Part shown: positions 9,117 through 17,759 of the stretch, piece after piece
Layout of the letters: every line of letters starts with the position of its first letter
Numbering within the stretch: position 1 is the stretch's first letter
Source: Variovorax sp. JS1663
GTDB taxonomy: Bacteria; Pseudomonadota; Gammaproteobacteria; Burkholderiales; Burkholderiaceae_C
DNA length: 64,000 bases
Assembly (NCBI RefSeq): GCF_002157355.1
Contig: NZ_LYMK01000024.1
Span: forward strand, 44,535-108,534
Reading direction: 5' to 3'
The notes under the pieces: model-generated
Seen by the model: only the letters and a program-made list of their open reading frames with translations
What the model was told of the DNA's origin: nothing
The model's database searches: none
Translations under genes and position numbers: made by a program

Positions 9117-10274
9117 TCAAGGAATGATCTGGCCTGCGGTGGTCTGCACCACCTCACCGCGCTTACCGATGGACAGCACGCGAGCGCCCGCTACCGTCGC
9201 GCCAACGGACACCGTCGTCAGGCGGCCTTGCTCGTCGGCAATCCAGGCGAGCTGGCTCGGACCGTGATTCGGCCAGGTGCCGCGCAGCTTCCAGCCCGCC
9301 AGCACTTCCCTCGACTCGGGCGTCGAGTCCTGACCGACGGCGCCCCGCCCCTTGCCGCTCGCCTTGGGGGGCTTGCGGGCATCGGCAAGTCGTACGATGC
9401 GCGCGGGCTTGTCTGCCACGACGCGCGGCGCCGAAGCCTTTGCTGGCGTCGCCACCTTCGGCCCGGCGGCTACGCTCACTCGCTTGGGCGACTTTGGGCG
9501 CTCTGCCTTGGCGACGGCAGCGGCAATCGGCACATCGGCCTTCGGGGGCTCCTTCGCCACTTCCACAGGCGGCGGCGCCACAAGAGCAGCCTTCCGTGCT
9601 TCGTCTACTCGCGCAGGCGGGGGTGCTGCGGGAGCCGGGGCCGGGGCCGGGGCGGGATCCTGCGCCACCACTGCCGGAGCGACCTCGGGTGCCTTCTGGA
9701 CCGGCTGCGCAACCTCGACCGCCGAAGGAGCCGCCGGCGCTGTCGGGGCAGCTGCAGGCCCAGTTCCCTTATCCGCCAGGAGATCCGCTTCAGCGTCGAA
9801 CGCAGGAACCGTCTTCGAGCCGCTCCCTCCGAGCAGATCCGAGGTGGTCAGCTTGCTGGCACCGGCGGCGTCGACCATGCCATCGGGCCTCTTGGCCCCA
9901 CCGGCAGGATCCCTTTCCATTGCCGACGCAATGGTGGGCTCGATCGGCTTTCGCGACGAACCTCCGACCAGGCCGGTCTTGTACGCGACCAGCCCGGCCG
10001 CAACAAGCACGAACGCCCCAACCGCTCCATAGAACGGCATGCTGGAGTTCTTTTTCGGCGCAGGCTCAGGATCACCGTCGGGGTCGCGAGGAATCGCGTC
10101 CACGGGATCCTCGAGAGACTCGCTCAGCGTGTCGCGTGCTTCGCTGTTGTCGAAGCCCGGCTCATCGCGATCATGCAGGACCGAAGCCTCGGAACCGCCC
10201 TCTGCACCCCACAGATCATCGAGCGAACCATCGTTGCCCTGCGACCCGGCGCCATTTTCTTCAAACTTGCTCAT
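9117..10274 (-). CDS. dotF: DotF/IcmG (TraP-type) T4BSS protein
   Basis: 385 residues. A charged cytoplasmic N terminus of about 80 residues is followed by one membrane span (about 80-100), a very long Ala/Pro-rich linker (about 100-320), and a compact C-terminal domain of about 60 residues with beta character resembling PilP-like periplasmic domains. This single-span organisation and the position between dotG and dotE identify it as DotF/IcmG or R64 TraP. The linker is much more alanine- and proline-rich than in Legionella. Start ATG is two bases after the dotG TAA, indicating tight coupling. Confidence 0.82.
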   Translation of the reverse strand: MSKFEENGAGSQGNDGSLDDLWGAEGGSEASVLHDRDEPGFDNSEARDTLSESLEDPVDAIPRDPDGDPEPAPKKNSSMPFYGAVGAFVLVAAGLVAYKTGLVGGSSRKPIEPTIASAMERDPAGGAKRPDGMVDAAGASKLTTSDLLGGSGSKTVPAFDAEADLLADKGTGPAAAPTAPAAPSAVEVAQPVQKAPEVAPAVVAQDPAPAPAPAPAAPPPARVDEARKAALVAPPPVEVAKEPPKADVPIAAAVAKAERPKSPKRVSVAAGPKVATPAKASAPRVVADKPARIVRLADARKPPKASGKGRGAVGQDSTPESREVLAGWKLRGTWPNHGPSQLAWIADEQGRLTTVSVGATVAGARVLSIGKRGEVVQTTAGQIIP

Positions 10275-10276
10275 TC

Positions 10277-11677
10277 TTAGCGAACCTGCCCCTGATTGAT
10301 CGGGCCCACGGTCGGAGCGAACGTGCCGTAATTCATGCCCGTCGCCAGGTTGAACGAGGCCGCCGGCTGGGGCGGCTGGAAACCAGCTTGTGGGTAGCGT
10401 TGCGGCTGTTCAGGCTGAACCTGGGCCTGCTGCTGGAGCGCTGGAGCGGTGGAGGAAGCTGCCTGCACAGAGTTGAACAGGACGCCGATCGTGGTGTTCG
10501 CCGGCAGCTTCACCGTGTTCTTCTGCTGCGACAACGACTGCACCAGCTGCTGGCCAACTTGGGTGGCCGACGACAGGCCGGCCGCGGCGGCCTGCTTGTC
10601 CGTCGCCTCGGGCAAGACCACCGAAGTCGACAGCCCATTCGTAACGATCGACGAGCTGCGCTGCGCGATCGCACTTGCCGCACCACTCACCGTGGCGAAG
10701 GTGATCGGGAGCACATAGCGCGACAGGATGTGCCGGTCGATGTTGCCGTTGAGCGCATCGGCCGAGGTCTGCTCGTCCAGCGCGACCGCGTTGATCTTGG
10801 CGACTTTGCCGTTGAAGCGGATGTCGGTGAAGGTCACCTGGAGGCCTTCGCCCTGATTCAGGACGGCCGTGCCCTTGAGGAACGCGCCCGCGAACTTGCC
10901 GCCGATGACCTCTGCCGAGACGTAGGGGGACTTCTCGGTGTCGATCGGGGAGGTAGTGCGCGCGGCGTGGATGGTCAGCGGGCCGGGAAGGTCGGGATCC
11001 TCGGTCGCGATGTTCGTGGCCGCAACCCCTCGCCCTTGGCCCGTGACGCCCTGCTGCCCGTTGCCAGTCGCCTTGGGGTCCTGGTAAGGGGCCACGTGAG
11101 CAATAGCGGGGCCGGTGGGGGCGTCGGCGAGAAGCTGAGCAAGCTGACGGTTCAGACCCTCTTGAATGGCCTGCTGTCGCACGGGATCCTGGTAGGAACC
11201 CGGCTGGATGGCGACCTGCGGCGTCGTGACGTATGTCTGGTACGAGCTCGCGCCCGGACCAACCAACTGTTCCGGTGCTCCACCATTGTGAGCGACTGGC
11301 GCGCCCGAGGGAGGCGGTACATACACGCCACCTTCCTGGCGGCTCTTCGCAGCCTTTTGCTCCTGCAGCTCCGCCAGTCGGCCACGCTCATAGTCGGTCT
11401 GCACGACATCCGTCTGTGCGCCCGTGTTCGTCCGGGCCGACAGATCGACCTGGGCCTTCATTTCCTTCTTGCCGCTGGCCATGAAGACCAGACCGACCAC
11501 GGCGACAAAGGCGACGCCGAACGCCCCCGCCACCCACTTCATCACGCGCCTGGCGCCAGGGTCAAGGCGTCTGCCTTTCCCGTTCTCGGCAGCGGTCTCA
11601 GCGATCGCCGCGGTCTCCGCGTTTTCCACATCCGCGAATTCGAGTTCGCCGTCGTTGGTTTGGTTTTCGTTGGTCAT
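10277..11677 (-). CDS. dotG: DotG/IcmE (TraO-type, VirB10-like) T4BSS core protein
   Basis: About 466 residues. One membrane span lies near residues 48-68, a Gln/Ala-rich region follows, and the C-terminal 200 residues form the conserved VirB10/TrbI-like beta domain. Such proteins bridge inner and outer membranes in the core complex. The length is near that of plasmid TraO and lacks the long pentapeptide-like repeat region of Legionella DotG. The ATG at 11677 overlaps the stop of the inserted iscB gene as TGATG, so dotG translation may depend on ribosomes finishing iscB. Confidence 0.88.
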   Translation of the reverse strand: MTNENQTNDGELEFADVENAETAAIAETAAENGKGRRLDPGARRVMKWVAGAFGVAFVAVVGLVFMASGKKEMKAQVDLSARTNTGAQTDVVQTDYERGRLAELQEQKAAKSRQEGGVYVPPPSGAPVAHNGGAPEQLVGPGASSYQTYVTTPQVAIQPGSYQDPVRQQAIQEGLNRQLAQLLADAPTGPAIAHVAPYQDPKATGNGQQGVTGQGRGVAATNIATEDPDLPGPLTIHAARTTSPIDTEKSPYVSAEVIGGKFAGAFLKGTAVLNQGEGLQVTFTDIRFNGKVAKINAVALDEQTSADALNGNIDRHILSRYVLPITFATVSGAASAIAQRSSSIVTNGLSTSVVLPEATDKQAAAAGLSSATQVGQQLVQSLSQQKNTVKLPANTTIGVLFNSVQAASSTAPALQQQAQVQPEQPQRYPQAGFQPPQPAASFNLATGMNYGTFAPTVGPINQGQVR

Positions 11678-13113
11678 CAAAATGCGCGTGAAACCTCGCC
11701 CTTCAGGGCAGGGAGGTCGAGCGCCGGGTGCGAAGCATCCGATGCCTTGTGCCTTGCATGCTCACGTCCTGTGAATTCGGCACGGTTGAAGAAATAGCCA
11801 TACCCGTCGTTTCGCTGAACGACGCGGCAGTGCTTGTGATTGATGCCCTGAACGACGCTGGATACGCCATCTCGAAGGGTCTTTATGTTGAAGCTGCCCG
11901 TCGCGCGAACCGCCACGCGGCCCGCATGCTTGCCTGCTTTGAGACCCTTTGGCACATCGGCGACCACCATGTCACCGGTGCCAAAACCATGCACGCGCTT
12001 GCTTCGCATCAGGTAACCGCGCGGGAAGCCGAACTGGTCCAGACGCGTGCGTTGATAGCTCCCTCGCCCAGTGCATTTGACGACGAGAGTCGGCCTAACC
12101 CAGTCTGAAATGGCATCCACCTGGCCCACGCAAGCGGCATCCAGTGCATGGGTTTTGGGAATGCCAAGCATGCTGCGGTTGAACTTTGTGCGGCCGCCTG
12201 AAGACAACTCCACCGGCAGGCAGAAGGTCTTCAGGGCGGTCGACAATGCCCAGCGCGTCGCATTGACGGCGGCCGCATCTTTGAGCGGACGCTTCGCTTG
12301 GACCAGAATGCGAGCAAGGCGCTTCGAGTCTTTGGCCAGGAATTCTTCAATGCTCCGCGCACCCTTCTTCTGGTTGCAGAACGCGCACGCAAGCGTCAGG
12401 TTTGAGGCGCGGTTGCTGCCGCCGCGCATCCTGGCGACGATGTGCTCGATCTGAAGCGGCACATCCTTGATGTCGCAGTAGGCGCACTGGCGCCCCCACT
12501 TCTCCAGCAGGTACTCGCGCAGCTCGTAGCCGAACAGCGTGCCTTGCTGGTATTCGGTGCCGGAGACCTCAGGATTTTGAAGCGCCTGAATGTCGAAACG
12601 CACGAGCTCGGAACTGATCGCCGTGATCGGCGCCAAGCGTTGCAGGCGGGCGACCCAGGCCATTGTGGTGTCGATACGGTGCCGAAGGGAAGGTGCGAGC
12701 CAACCTGCCTTGTCGCCACCGCGATTCAGGAAACGCGGCGTCCGGTAGCGCAGGTTGCCACGTCGCCGGCGACGCATCTGACTGCGTGCCGTCAGGGCCT
12801 CGGAGATCTGGCGGCCGCGGTGGATGATCTCCGTCAGGTTCACCACGGCTGCGCCGCGGTCAACCTCGCCGGTGCCGGCGTCGATCGCTTCGATGTCGCG
12901 CACCACTGCGATGCCTGTCGTCTTGCTGCCCGGATCGAGCTTCAAACGCAGGGGCTGCAGGGTGCATTCGTCGTGCGTGCGGTCGACGAGTCGGATCACG
13001 AACGGCTGCACCCGATGCACACGCGCGCGACCGGCGGCCAGCAGTTTGCTGGCGCGCTTCTCGCTGCATGGCATCAGCGCCCTGCCACTGCGGTCCAAAA
13101 CATAAACAGACAC
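11677..13113 (-). CDS. iscB: IscB RNA-guided nuclease (OMEGA family)
   Basis: 478 residues with the full IscB layout. An N-terminal PLMP-like segment contains ALMPCSEKRASKLL (residues 12-25). RuvC-I is LKLDPGSKTTG with Asp60; the RuvC-II Glu lies near residue 168 (SSELVRF); an HNH domain (about 210-255) has CAYC, IEHI and CAFC zinc/catalytic features; RuvC-III is HALDAA near residue 323. All catalytic residues appear present, so it should be active. IscB uses an omega RNA encoded upstream of the gene; the 370 non-coding bases 5' of this gene fit. It lies inside the transfer operon between dotH and dotG. No TnpA is linked, so any movement would need one supplied in trans. Confidence 0.93.
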   Translation of the reverse strand: MSVYVLDRSGRALMPCSEKRASKLLAAGRARVHRVQPFVIRLVDRTHDECTLQPLRLKLDPGSKTTGIAVVRDIEAIDAGTGEVDRGAAVVNLTEIIHRGRQISEALTARSQMRRRRRGNLRYRTPRFLNRGGDKAGWLAPSLRHRIDTTMAWVARLQRLAPITAISSELVRFDIQALQNPEVSGTEYQQGTLFGYELREYLLEKWGRQCAYCDIKDVPLQIEHIVARMRGGSNRASNLTLACAFCNQKKGARSIEEFLAKDSKRLARILVQAKRPLKDAAAVNATRWALSTALKTFCLPVELSSGGRTKFNRSMLGIPKTHALDAACVGQVDAISDWVRPTLVVKCTGRGSYQRTRLDQFGFPRGYLMRSKRVHGFGTGDMVVADVPKGLKAGKHAGRVAVRATGSFNIKTLRDGVSSVVQGINHKHCRVVQRNDGYGYFFNRAEFTGREHARHKASDASHPALDLPALKGEVSRAF

Positions 13114-13472
13114 AAGGACTCCATCTCCTACTGCAAACTGTGCAGCTCAGACTGTCTATCCAGCAGTCAGCCCTTACGGGCCTGGTGACGGGTGCCGGCA
13201 GGTCTCACGACCTTCTGACACCGCTCCCCTCGACCATGTTGAGTAGCAGCCTGGAGGCTTTTGAAGGCCGCCGGTCGCAGACCGTTTCGTGCTCACCCGA
13301 AGCTTGTCTGCATCTGCAACTTCCAGAGCCCGGAACTGAGGAAGTATTCCGGGGTGGGTCCTTAACTTCTACTCAACGTAGCGGACTGGTTACCGCTCGG
13401 TCTGGTCAACATCGGGCTTGCTCGGATCTCTCCTCGCAAGCCCCGTCCTTCAGGGCGGGGTTGCTGACTTGC
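13114..13472 (-). ncRNA. Candidate IscB omega RNA (HEARO-type) and left end of the element
   Basis: A 370-base non-coding stretch sits directly upstream of iscB, the known location of omega RNA. It holds several stem-loops; the clearest is AGCCCCGTCCTTCAGGGCGGGG on the plus strand read as its complement at 13439-13461, typical of IS200/IS605-type ends, and CAGCCC-TTAC-GGGCCTG near 13178. The family rule places the guide at the 5' end, copied from host DNA flanking the element, here the 3' end of dotH around 13473-13490. Exact ends are not determined. Confidence 0.65.
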
Positions 13473-13482
13473 GCTTCTGCCG

Positions 13483-14658
13483 TCATTTGGTGAAACCCTG
13501 GTTCCGCGCGCTCGACAAGATGGCGCCCGAAACTGAGGTCGCGTTTGATCCGACGGGCTCGACACTGATGCCGCCAAGGGCCACGTTCCTCAGTTCACCG
13601 CCCTGCGCGATCACGACCACAGGGGTGATCGGGAGCTGGTAGACGAAGACGCCATCGGACGAGCCTTGGCGGCGCATCCACGCAGGCGAAAGAATCTGCG
13701 CCGAAGTGCGCACCGCCATGCTGGTGGGAGAGATCTGCCAGGCCATGATTTCGTCAGTGCCGCTGCCGGCCACCGTCAGGCGACGGGCCTCACGCGGTGG
13801 CGTGCGATACAGGTAGGCCATCAGCTCGTCGGCCATGTGGGTCGGCGCGGGGGCGGCGCTCGCCATGGCCGTCGGCGGGATGCCACCCACGAACTTGGGA
13901 ACGACCAGATCCAGGTTGTAGTCCGTGGCGTCCTGGGCGGGCATCACGGTCACGGTGACCGGACGCGCGATGTCCTTGAGCTTGAAGGCGATGTTCCCGA
14001 TCTGGGCTTGCTTCATGCCCACCGAGAAGACGTGCTCGGCCATCTGCGACACGGCATAGCCGCCATCGTTGAAGTTGTCCGCAGCTTCGACAGGCCACGG
14101 GCGCCCAGCCGCATCCACGAACATGATCGTCGCGCCCTGGCGAGGAGCCAGCCGCAGCACGGGGGGCGTTCCACCCGGCGAAAGGTCAACCGTCGTTTGG
14201 GTGCTCGTCGGCCGCGCCGGCGGGCGGCCGGAAATGTTCTCGCTGAACGCATCCTTGCGCTCGTCGATCTGCTTGCGCAGGTTCACGATCTCCTTCGGCG
14301 TGAGCGGCGCGATCTTGTCCAGCACAGCCTGTGTCGTCGCCACGTAGGGCGTTGGCATGGCCGCTGAGGCGGACGGCGCAGGCGGCGTAGCCGGGGATGG
14401 CAGTGCTCCTGGCGACTGTCCCGGCGCGGGACCGATCTGGGCCAAAGGGCTCGCTGCCGAGGGTCCCGGAGGCTGCTGGTTCGGCACCGGCCCGCCCGAG
14501 GCGGCCGGATTGGCGACGCGGGACACGCCTTGCGCGGAAGCGCCCAGGGACACGCATCCAAGCATGGCCATCAGGACGACCACAATCGCCGGGCGCATGT
14601 TTACCCTGAGCGCTGCCCACTTCATCGATCGCGCGTTTGCGTCGGTCTTTTCGTTCAT
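13483..14658 (-). CDS. dotH: DotH/IcmK (TraN-type) outer-membrane core protein
   Basis: About 391 residues from ATG 14658; an in-frame TTG at 14676 would add six residues. An N-terminal signal sequence has a hydrophobic core LMAMLGCVSLGASA; the embedded LGC could act as a lipobox or the signal could be cleaved after ASA. A Pro/Ala-rich stretch is followed by a VirB9-like beta domain in the C-terminal 250 residues. DotH forms the outer-membrane core with DotC and DotD, which are encoded at the other end of the window. The gene ends 10 bases before the iscB element. Confidence 0.85.
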   Translation of the reverse strand: MNEKTDANARSMKWAALRVNMRPAIVVVLMAMLGCVSLGASAQGVSRVANPAASGGPVPNQQPPGPSAASPLAQIGPAPGQSPGALPSPATPPAPSASAAMPTPYVATTQAVLDKIAPLTPKEIVNLRKQIDERKDAFSENISGRPPARPTSTQTTVDLSPGGTPPVLRLAPRQGATIMFVDAAGRPWPVEAADNFNDGGYAVSQMAEHVFSVGMKQAQIGNIAFKLKDIARPVTVTVMPAQDATDYNLDLVVPKFVGGIPPTAMASAAPAPTHMADELMAYLYRTPPREARRLTVAGSGTDEIMAWQISPTSMAVRTSAQILSPAWMRRQGSSDGVFVYQLPITPVVVIAQGGELRNVALGGISVEPVGSNATSVSGAILSSARNQGFTK

Positions 14659-14721
14659 AGCAATATTGTCCTGCAAACTCTTCGTCTGAACGCGTTACGT
14701 GCCCGAAACGCGTGGCGCGAT

Positions 14722-14985
14722 TCAAACGAACGGAATGCCGGTGTGCGCTGCGATCTCCAGGCGCATGGTGTACTTGCCGTAGATCAGTGCGTTGGCGAAC
14801 GGCGTTGGCGCGGTAGCCCACAGCTCGGCGAGCTCGGCGCGGCTGGCCAGCGAGTCGGGCAGCACGTCGTTGTACATCGCATACCACTCGGGGTGGCTCT
14901 TCTCCAGTGCATCCATCTCAGCGGTTGCAAAGGACATTCCAATCGATTCGTGGTCGACGTTCTGCTGGGGTTGGTTCGCGCTCAT
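14722..14985 (-). CDS. Small unknown protein between dotI and dotH
   Basis: 87 residues from the ATG at 14985 (sequence begins MSANQPQQNVDHES). A longer in-frame extension exists upstream but is arginine-rich and runs antisense through dotI, so it is not used. The protein is acidic and helical with no signal peptide or membrane span. No family recognised. Its place in the operon suggests a small cytoplasmic accessory factor for transfer. Confidence 0.6.
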   Translation of the reverse strand: MSANQPQQNVDHESIGMSFATAEMDALEKSHPEWYAMYNDVLPDSLASRAELAELWATAPTPFANALIYGKYTMRLEIAAHTGIPFV

Positions 14986-15043
14986 TAGATTTCTCGCCTC
15001 GTTGTCTACAAAAGGATGTGAAAGGGGGATGGCACCTGTCGGA

Positions 15044-15715
15044 CTAGTTCCTGGACGAATCCGGGACCAGCTGGAGGCTGTCGATCGCAATGCCGCGCGG
15101 GTTCTGGTCGAGTCCCACGCGACGCACGACCACATGCAGGATGAACGGCCGCGGCATATCGCTCACCTTCGTCCCCCGACGAAACAGTGAGATCGGAGCC
15201 TGGACGCGCCAGGCGAACTTCCCATCGAACTCCCCACGCTTCGCAATCACGGGGGTGTCCGACAGGCTCACGGACATCGTCAACTCGCGGTCGACGATGT
15301 CCTTTACCCAGGGAGCGAGTGCCTCTTCGACAGCGTCGCCGCCCTTTTCGGTAAAGCAGGTCTTCGAGCCCTGAAGCGTGGTGCGCCAGTGCAGGAAGTC
15401 GTGGCTGAACACCATTCGGGCGCATTCGTCCACATAGCCGAGGACGCGCGCGTCGCTCACGTAGGGCTTGTCCAGCGGGACGATCGGAATCAGGCGACCG
15501 TCCGGTGTTGCAGCAATCACCTCGCGGTGCGTGCGGGTCAGGAACACGAACGCAATGATCAGCGCCACCAGCAGGGCGACCACCGCGACGGAGAGCCAGA
15601 CGACCAGGCGCGTGAGCTTGTTCACCTGTGCGGCAGCGCCACCCGCCTTGGGGCTCGTTCCCGCAGCTACCGCCGCCTTCTTGGCCGCATTGGCCTTGTT
15701 CAACACTGCGCTCAT
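15044..15715 (-). CDS. dotI: DotI/IcmL (TraM-type) inner-membrane protein
   Basis: 223 residues. A short Ala/Lys-rich cytoplasmic part is followed by one strong membrane span (about 36-60) and a periplasmic domain of about 160 residues with an NTF2-like feel, as known for DotI and R64 TraM. The ATG at 15715 overlaps the dotJ stop as ATGA, so the pair is translationally coupled. DotI and DotJ form a heteromeric ring in Legionella. Confidence 0.87.
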   Translation of the reverse strand: MSAVLNKANAAKKAAVAAGTSPKAGGAAAQVNKLTRLVVWLSVAVVALLVALIIAFVFLTRTHREVIAATPDGRLIPIVPLDKPYVSDARVLGYVDECARMVFSHDFLHWRTTLQGSKTCFTEKGGDAVEEALAPWVKDIVDRELTMSVSLSDTPVIAKRGEFDGKFAWRVQAPISLFRRGTKVSDMPRPFILHVVVRRVGLDQNPRGIAIDSLQLVPDSSRN

Positions 15716-16104
15716 TCTTTGCTGCTCTCCCGCTTGCGGGTCGTTGGGTGGGTCTGCGTTGTCTTCGCGGCGGGGTTGTTGAGTGCGGGCGCGGTGGGCA
15801 CGGCCGTCTCAGGGATGGACTGCCCGCTCGGCGCGTTCGCCGCGAGCCGGGCCCGGATGGCTTGCTCGTTCTTCTTGTCGAGTTGTTCCAATGGCACCAG
15901 GGCCCCTCCGGGGGTGACCGCGACGACCTCGTAGTCCAGCTGCACCGCCCAGATCACCGCTCCCAGCAGGCACAGCGACAGGACCGCTACGGCCATGCCC
16001 ATCCATTCGGAGATGGTCGTCAGCGCGCCCGTCATCCCCGGCGCGATCACGTCGGCAAGGGCGAGGGCATCGGAGCCCAGTGGATTCAGCGTCCTGGCGT
16101 CCAT
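15712..16104 (-). CDS. dotJ: DotJ/IcmM-like inner-membrane protein
   Basis: 130 residues with a single membrane span at about residues 36-56, followed by a short Asp-Tyr-Glu-Val-Val segment resembling the start of the DotI periplasmic domain, then a Pro/Thr-rich tail. This is the pattern of DotJ/IcmM, a truncated DotI paralogue. Position immediately before dotI and the ATGA overlap support the call. Confidence 0.75.
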   Translation of the reverse strand: MDARTLNPLGSDALALADVIAPGMTGALTTISEWMGMAVAVLSLCLLGAVIWAVQLDYEVVAVTPGGALVPLEQLDKKNEQAIRARLAANAPSGQSIPETAVPTAPALNNPAAKTTQTHPTTRKRESSKE

Positions 16105-16107
16105 CGG

Positions 16108-16695
16108 TCAGCCTCGGGGCGCACTGGTATCGTCGATCAGGAGCAGGTCTGCCTCGGCCCGTGGCGCCCTCATACTGATCTCGTGGAGCCCCTTGGGCGT
16201 CGGCAGCGCCGGGCGCCGGTCGGGCGGCAGAAGCGAATCCTGGAATTCCTGCGTGCGAGCCGTTCCGAAGGCGGTCGCGAACCGCTCTGCGAAGGCGTTC
16301 CAGGCGAACCGATCACCACGGTCCGGCATGATTTCGTTGATCCGAGCCCACCCGCCCATGTTCACGATGGCACGGCTCAGCATCGGGCCAGTCGCCTCCA
16401 GCTTGGGCGCGTCATAGGGGCCGACGCGGCAAACCAGGAGGTACAGGCGCTCCAGCGCGGTCTCCTCCTCTACGAACGTCGGGTCGAGCGCCTTGCGCAG
16501 ATCTGCGACGGTTGGCGCCTTGCGGCTGTTCGTGGACACCCAGTTCAGCAGGAACTTGGTGGTCGCCTCCGGGCCGAACGATTCGATCGCCGCCAGCCAG
16601 GCGGTGACCTCCAGGTCATTGAGTTCGTGGCGGCACGCGGCGCAGGCTTGAACGGCCGTCTCGAGGACGTTTGCGATCTCCTCCTGGGTGCTCAT
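16108..16695 (-). CDS. Putative helicase-loader-like protein
   Basis: 195 residues, soluble and mostly helical. The N-terminal 80 residues (ETAVQACAACRHEL, WLAAIESFGPEA, KAPTVADLRKAL) look like the small all-helical loaders that accompany phage DnaB-type helicases (G39P-like or DUF6475-like), in which a Trp in helix two and a PTxADLRKxL ending are typical. The dnaB gene lies about 1 kb away on the other strand, which supports the idea. The gene overlaps its upstream neighbour by ATGA and is followed three bases later by dotJ. Assignment is by pattern and context only. Confidence 0.5.
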   Translation of the reverse strand: MSTQEEIANVLETAVQACAACRHELNDLEVTAWLAAIESFGPEATTKFLLNWVSTNSRKAPTVADLRKALDPTFVEEETALERLYLLVCRVGPYDAPKLEATGPMLSRAIVNMGGWARINEIMPDRGDRFAWNAFAERFATAFGTARTQEFQDSLLPPDRRPALPTPKGLHEISMRAPRAEADLLLIDDTSAPRG

Positions 16696-17579
16696 GCTGC
16701 CGCTCCCGGCGCTGCGGCGCGGTGGCGGGCGAAGCCGAATCCAAAGCCACCAGTGGCGGGACCTGCCGCCGCGGGCTTGACATCTGCATCCTGGACGTCG
16801 CTTTGGGCTCCGAACCGCTTCGCAAGCACCCGGTCGACCGAGGACTTGCTACCGCTCAGGGCCGCTGACTCAAACGACTGCGGGCCGGAGCGCAGCGGTG
16901 CCGCCGTCGCACCAGGGGTCGGCATGAGCCGGGCCTTGCTGTCTCGGGGCCAGTAGCCGAAGTTGGACAAGAAGTCTCGCTGGGTGATGGAGCTGGTGAA
17001 GAAATTGCGCGCGGTGGCGTCCCAGTTCGAATAGAGGCGCGTGCTCGACGTCGCGAAGTCCTTGAACTTCTGCAGGAGCCACGCCTTGTGCTCGTCCGTG
17101 CTGAAGCCGGCCTCCTCCGCCTTCGCCACCAGCCCTTCGTTGAACTGGTAGTCCTTCGGCAGCGCACGCTTTCCCTTGCTGCGGCCTGCTGGTTTCACCT
17201 CACCGACGAGGGGGAACTCTTCCACAGCCAGGCTCGCAAGCGCGGACGACGCGACGAGTTCCTTGATCTGTGCCCCGAAACGCTCGTTCACGGCATCGAA
17301 CAGCTCCCCCATTTTGGTATGGCGCCATGCGCCACCCTCTACCTGCTCGAACCCCTGCAGGAGGCTTGCGCCGTTCTCGGACCAAACATTTGCGCTCAAA
17401 CCGCTCAAACGCGAGAGGATCAACGGGTCGCCCGAGATCGTCGCCGGCTGTGTCGAGCGGAACGCCGCCTCGAGCAAAAGCACCCCGGCGCGCACCACCG
17501 CCGCATCGGAGGAGTGGAACCAGGCTGACTCGGTAAACCATCGAATGTCGAGCGCTGAGTGAGTGAGTGTATTGATCAT
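16692..17579 (-). CDS. DnaT/phage-O-like primosomal protein with C-terminal GFGF motif
   Basis: 295 residues. Residues about 15-105 match the DUF1376/YdaU-like winged-helix pattern (WFTESAWF, LSGLSANVWSENG, WRHTKMGELFDAV). Residues about 150-220 resemble the DnaT DNA-binding domain (EGFSTDEHKAWLLQKF-like, LYSNWDATARNFF, FGYWPRD). The tail is flexible and ends GGFGFGFARHRAAAPG. A role in loading the adjacent DnaB helicase is likely. It is the first gene of the operon that continues into the dot genes and is divergent from dnaB across a 180-base operator region. Confidence 0.65.
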   Translation of the reverse strand: MINTLTHSALDIRWFTESAWFHSSDAAVVRAGVLLLEAAFRSTQPATISGDPLILSRLSGLSANVWSENGASLLQGFEQVEGGAWRHTKMGELFDAVNERFGAQIKELVASSALASLAVEEFPLVGEVKPAGRSKGKRALPKDYQFNEGLVAKAEEAGFSTDEHKAWLLQKFKDFATSSTRLYSNWDATARNFFTSSITQRDFLSNFGYWPRDSKARLMPTPGATAAPLRSGPQSFESAALSGSKSSVDRVLAKRFGAQSDVQDADVKPAAAGPATGGFGFGFARHRAAAPGAAA

Positions 17580-17759
17580 ATTTTTCGTCCGCGATGGTAG
17601 TCCGATAAGGAAAGTCGCAGAAATCTTTTTGCACTTGCATTGACGGTTGCTGCTTGTTGTCTCCAGAATATCAACACGAACTGCAATCCGTAAGTGCAGT
17701 TTTCTGAAAACTGAAACCTAAAGGTACCGGTTTCAGAATGTTTAGTACGAAATCTCTCC
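17580..17759. promoter_or_regulatory. Divergent promoter/operator between the loader-dot operon and dnaB
   Basis: This AT-richer 180-base gap separates two divergent operons. It contains a perfect 17-bp palindrome, CAGTTTTCTGAAAACTG, at 17697-17713. It is overlapped by a second inverted repeat, CTGAAACC (17711-17718) with GGTTTCAG (17729-17736). The shared half-site CTGAAA suggests stacked sites for one dimeric repressor that would co-regulate replication and transfer genes. The regulator is not identified. Confidence 0.6.

Noticed and set aside
9440..11797. 785-codon plus-strand open frame
   Set aside because: Antisense to dotF and dotG, both confidently identified; the product is Arg/Ser/Pro-rich and has no domain.
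13130..13493. Plus-strand frames in the region upstream of iscB
   Set aside because: No ribosome binding site or family; the region is better explained as the structured omega RNA and element end.
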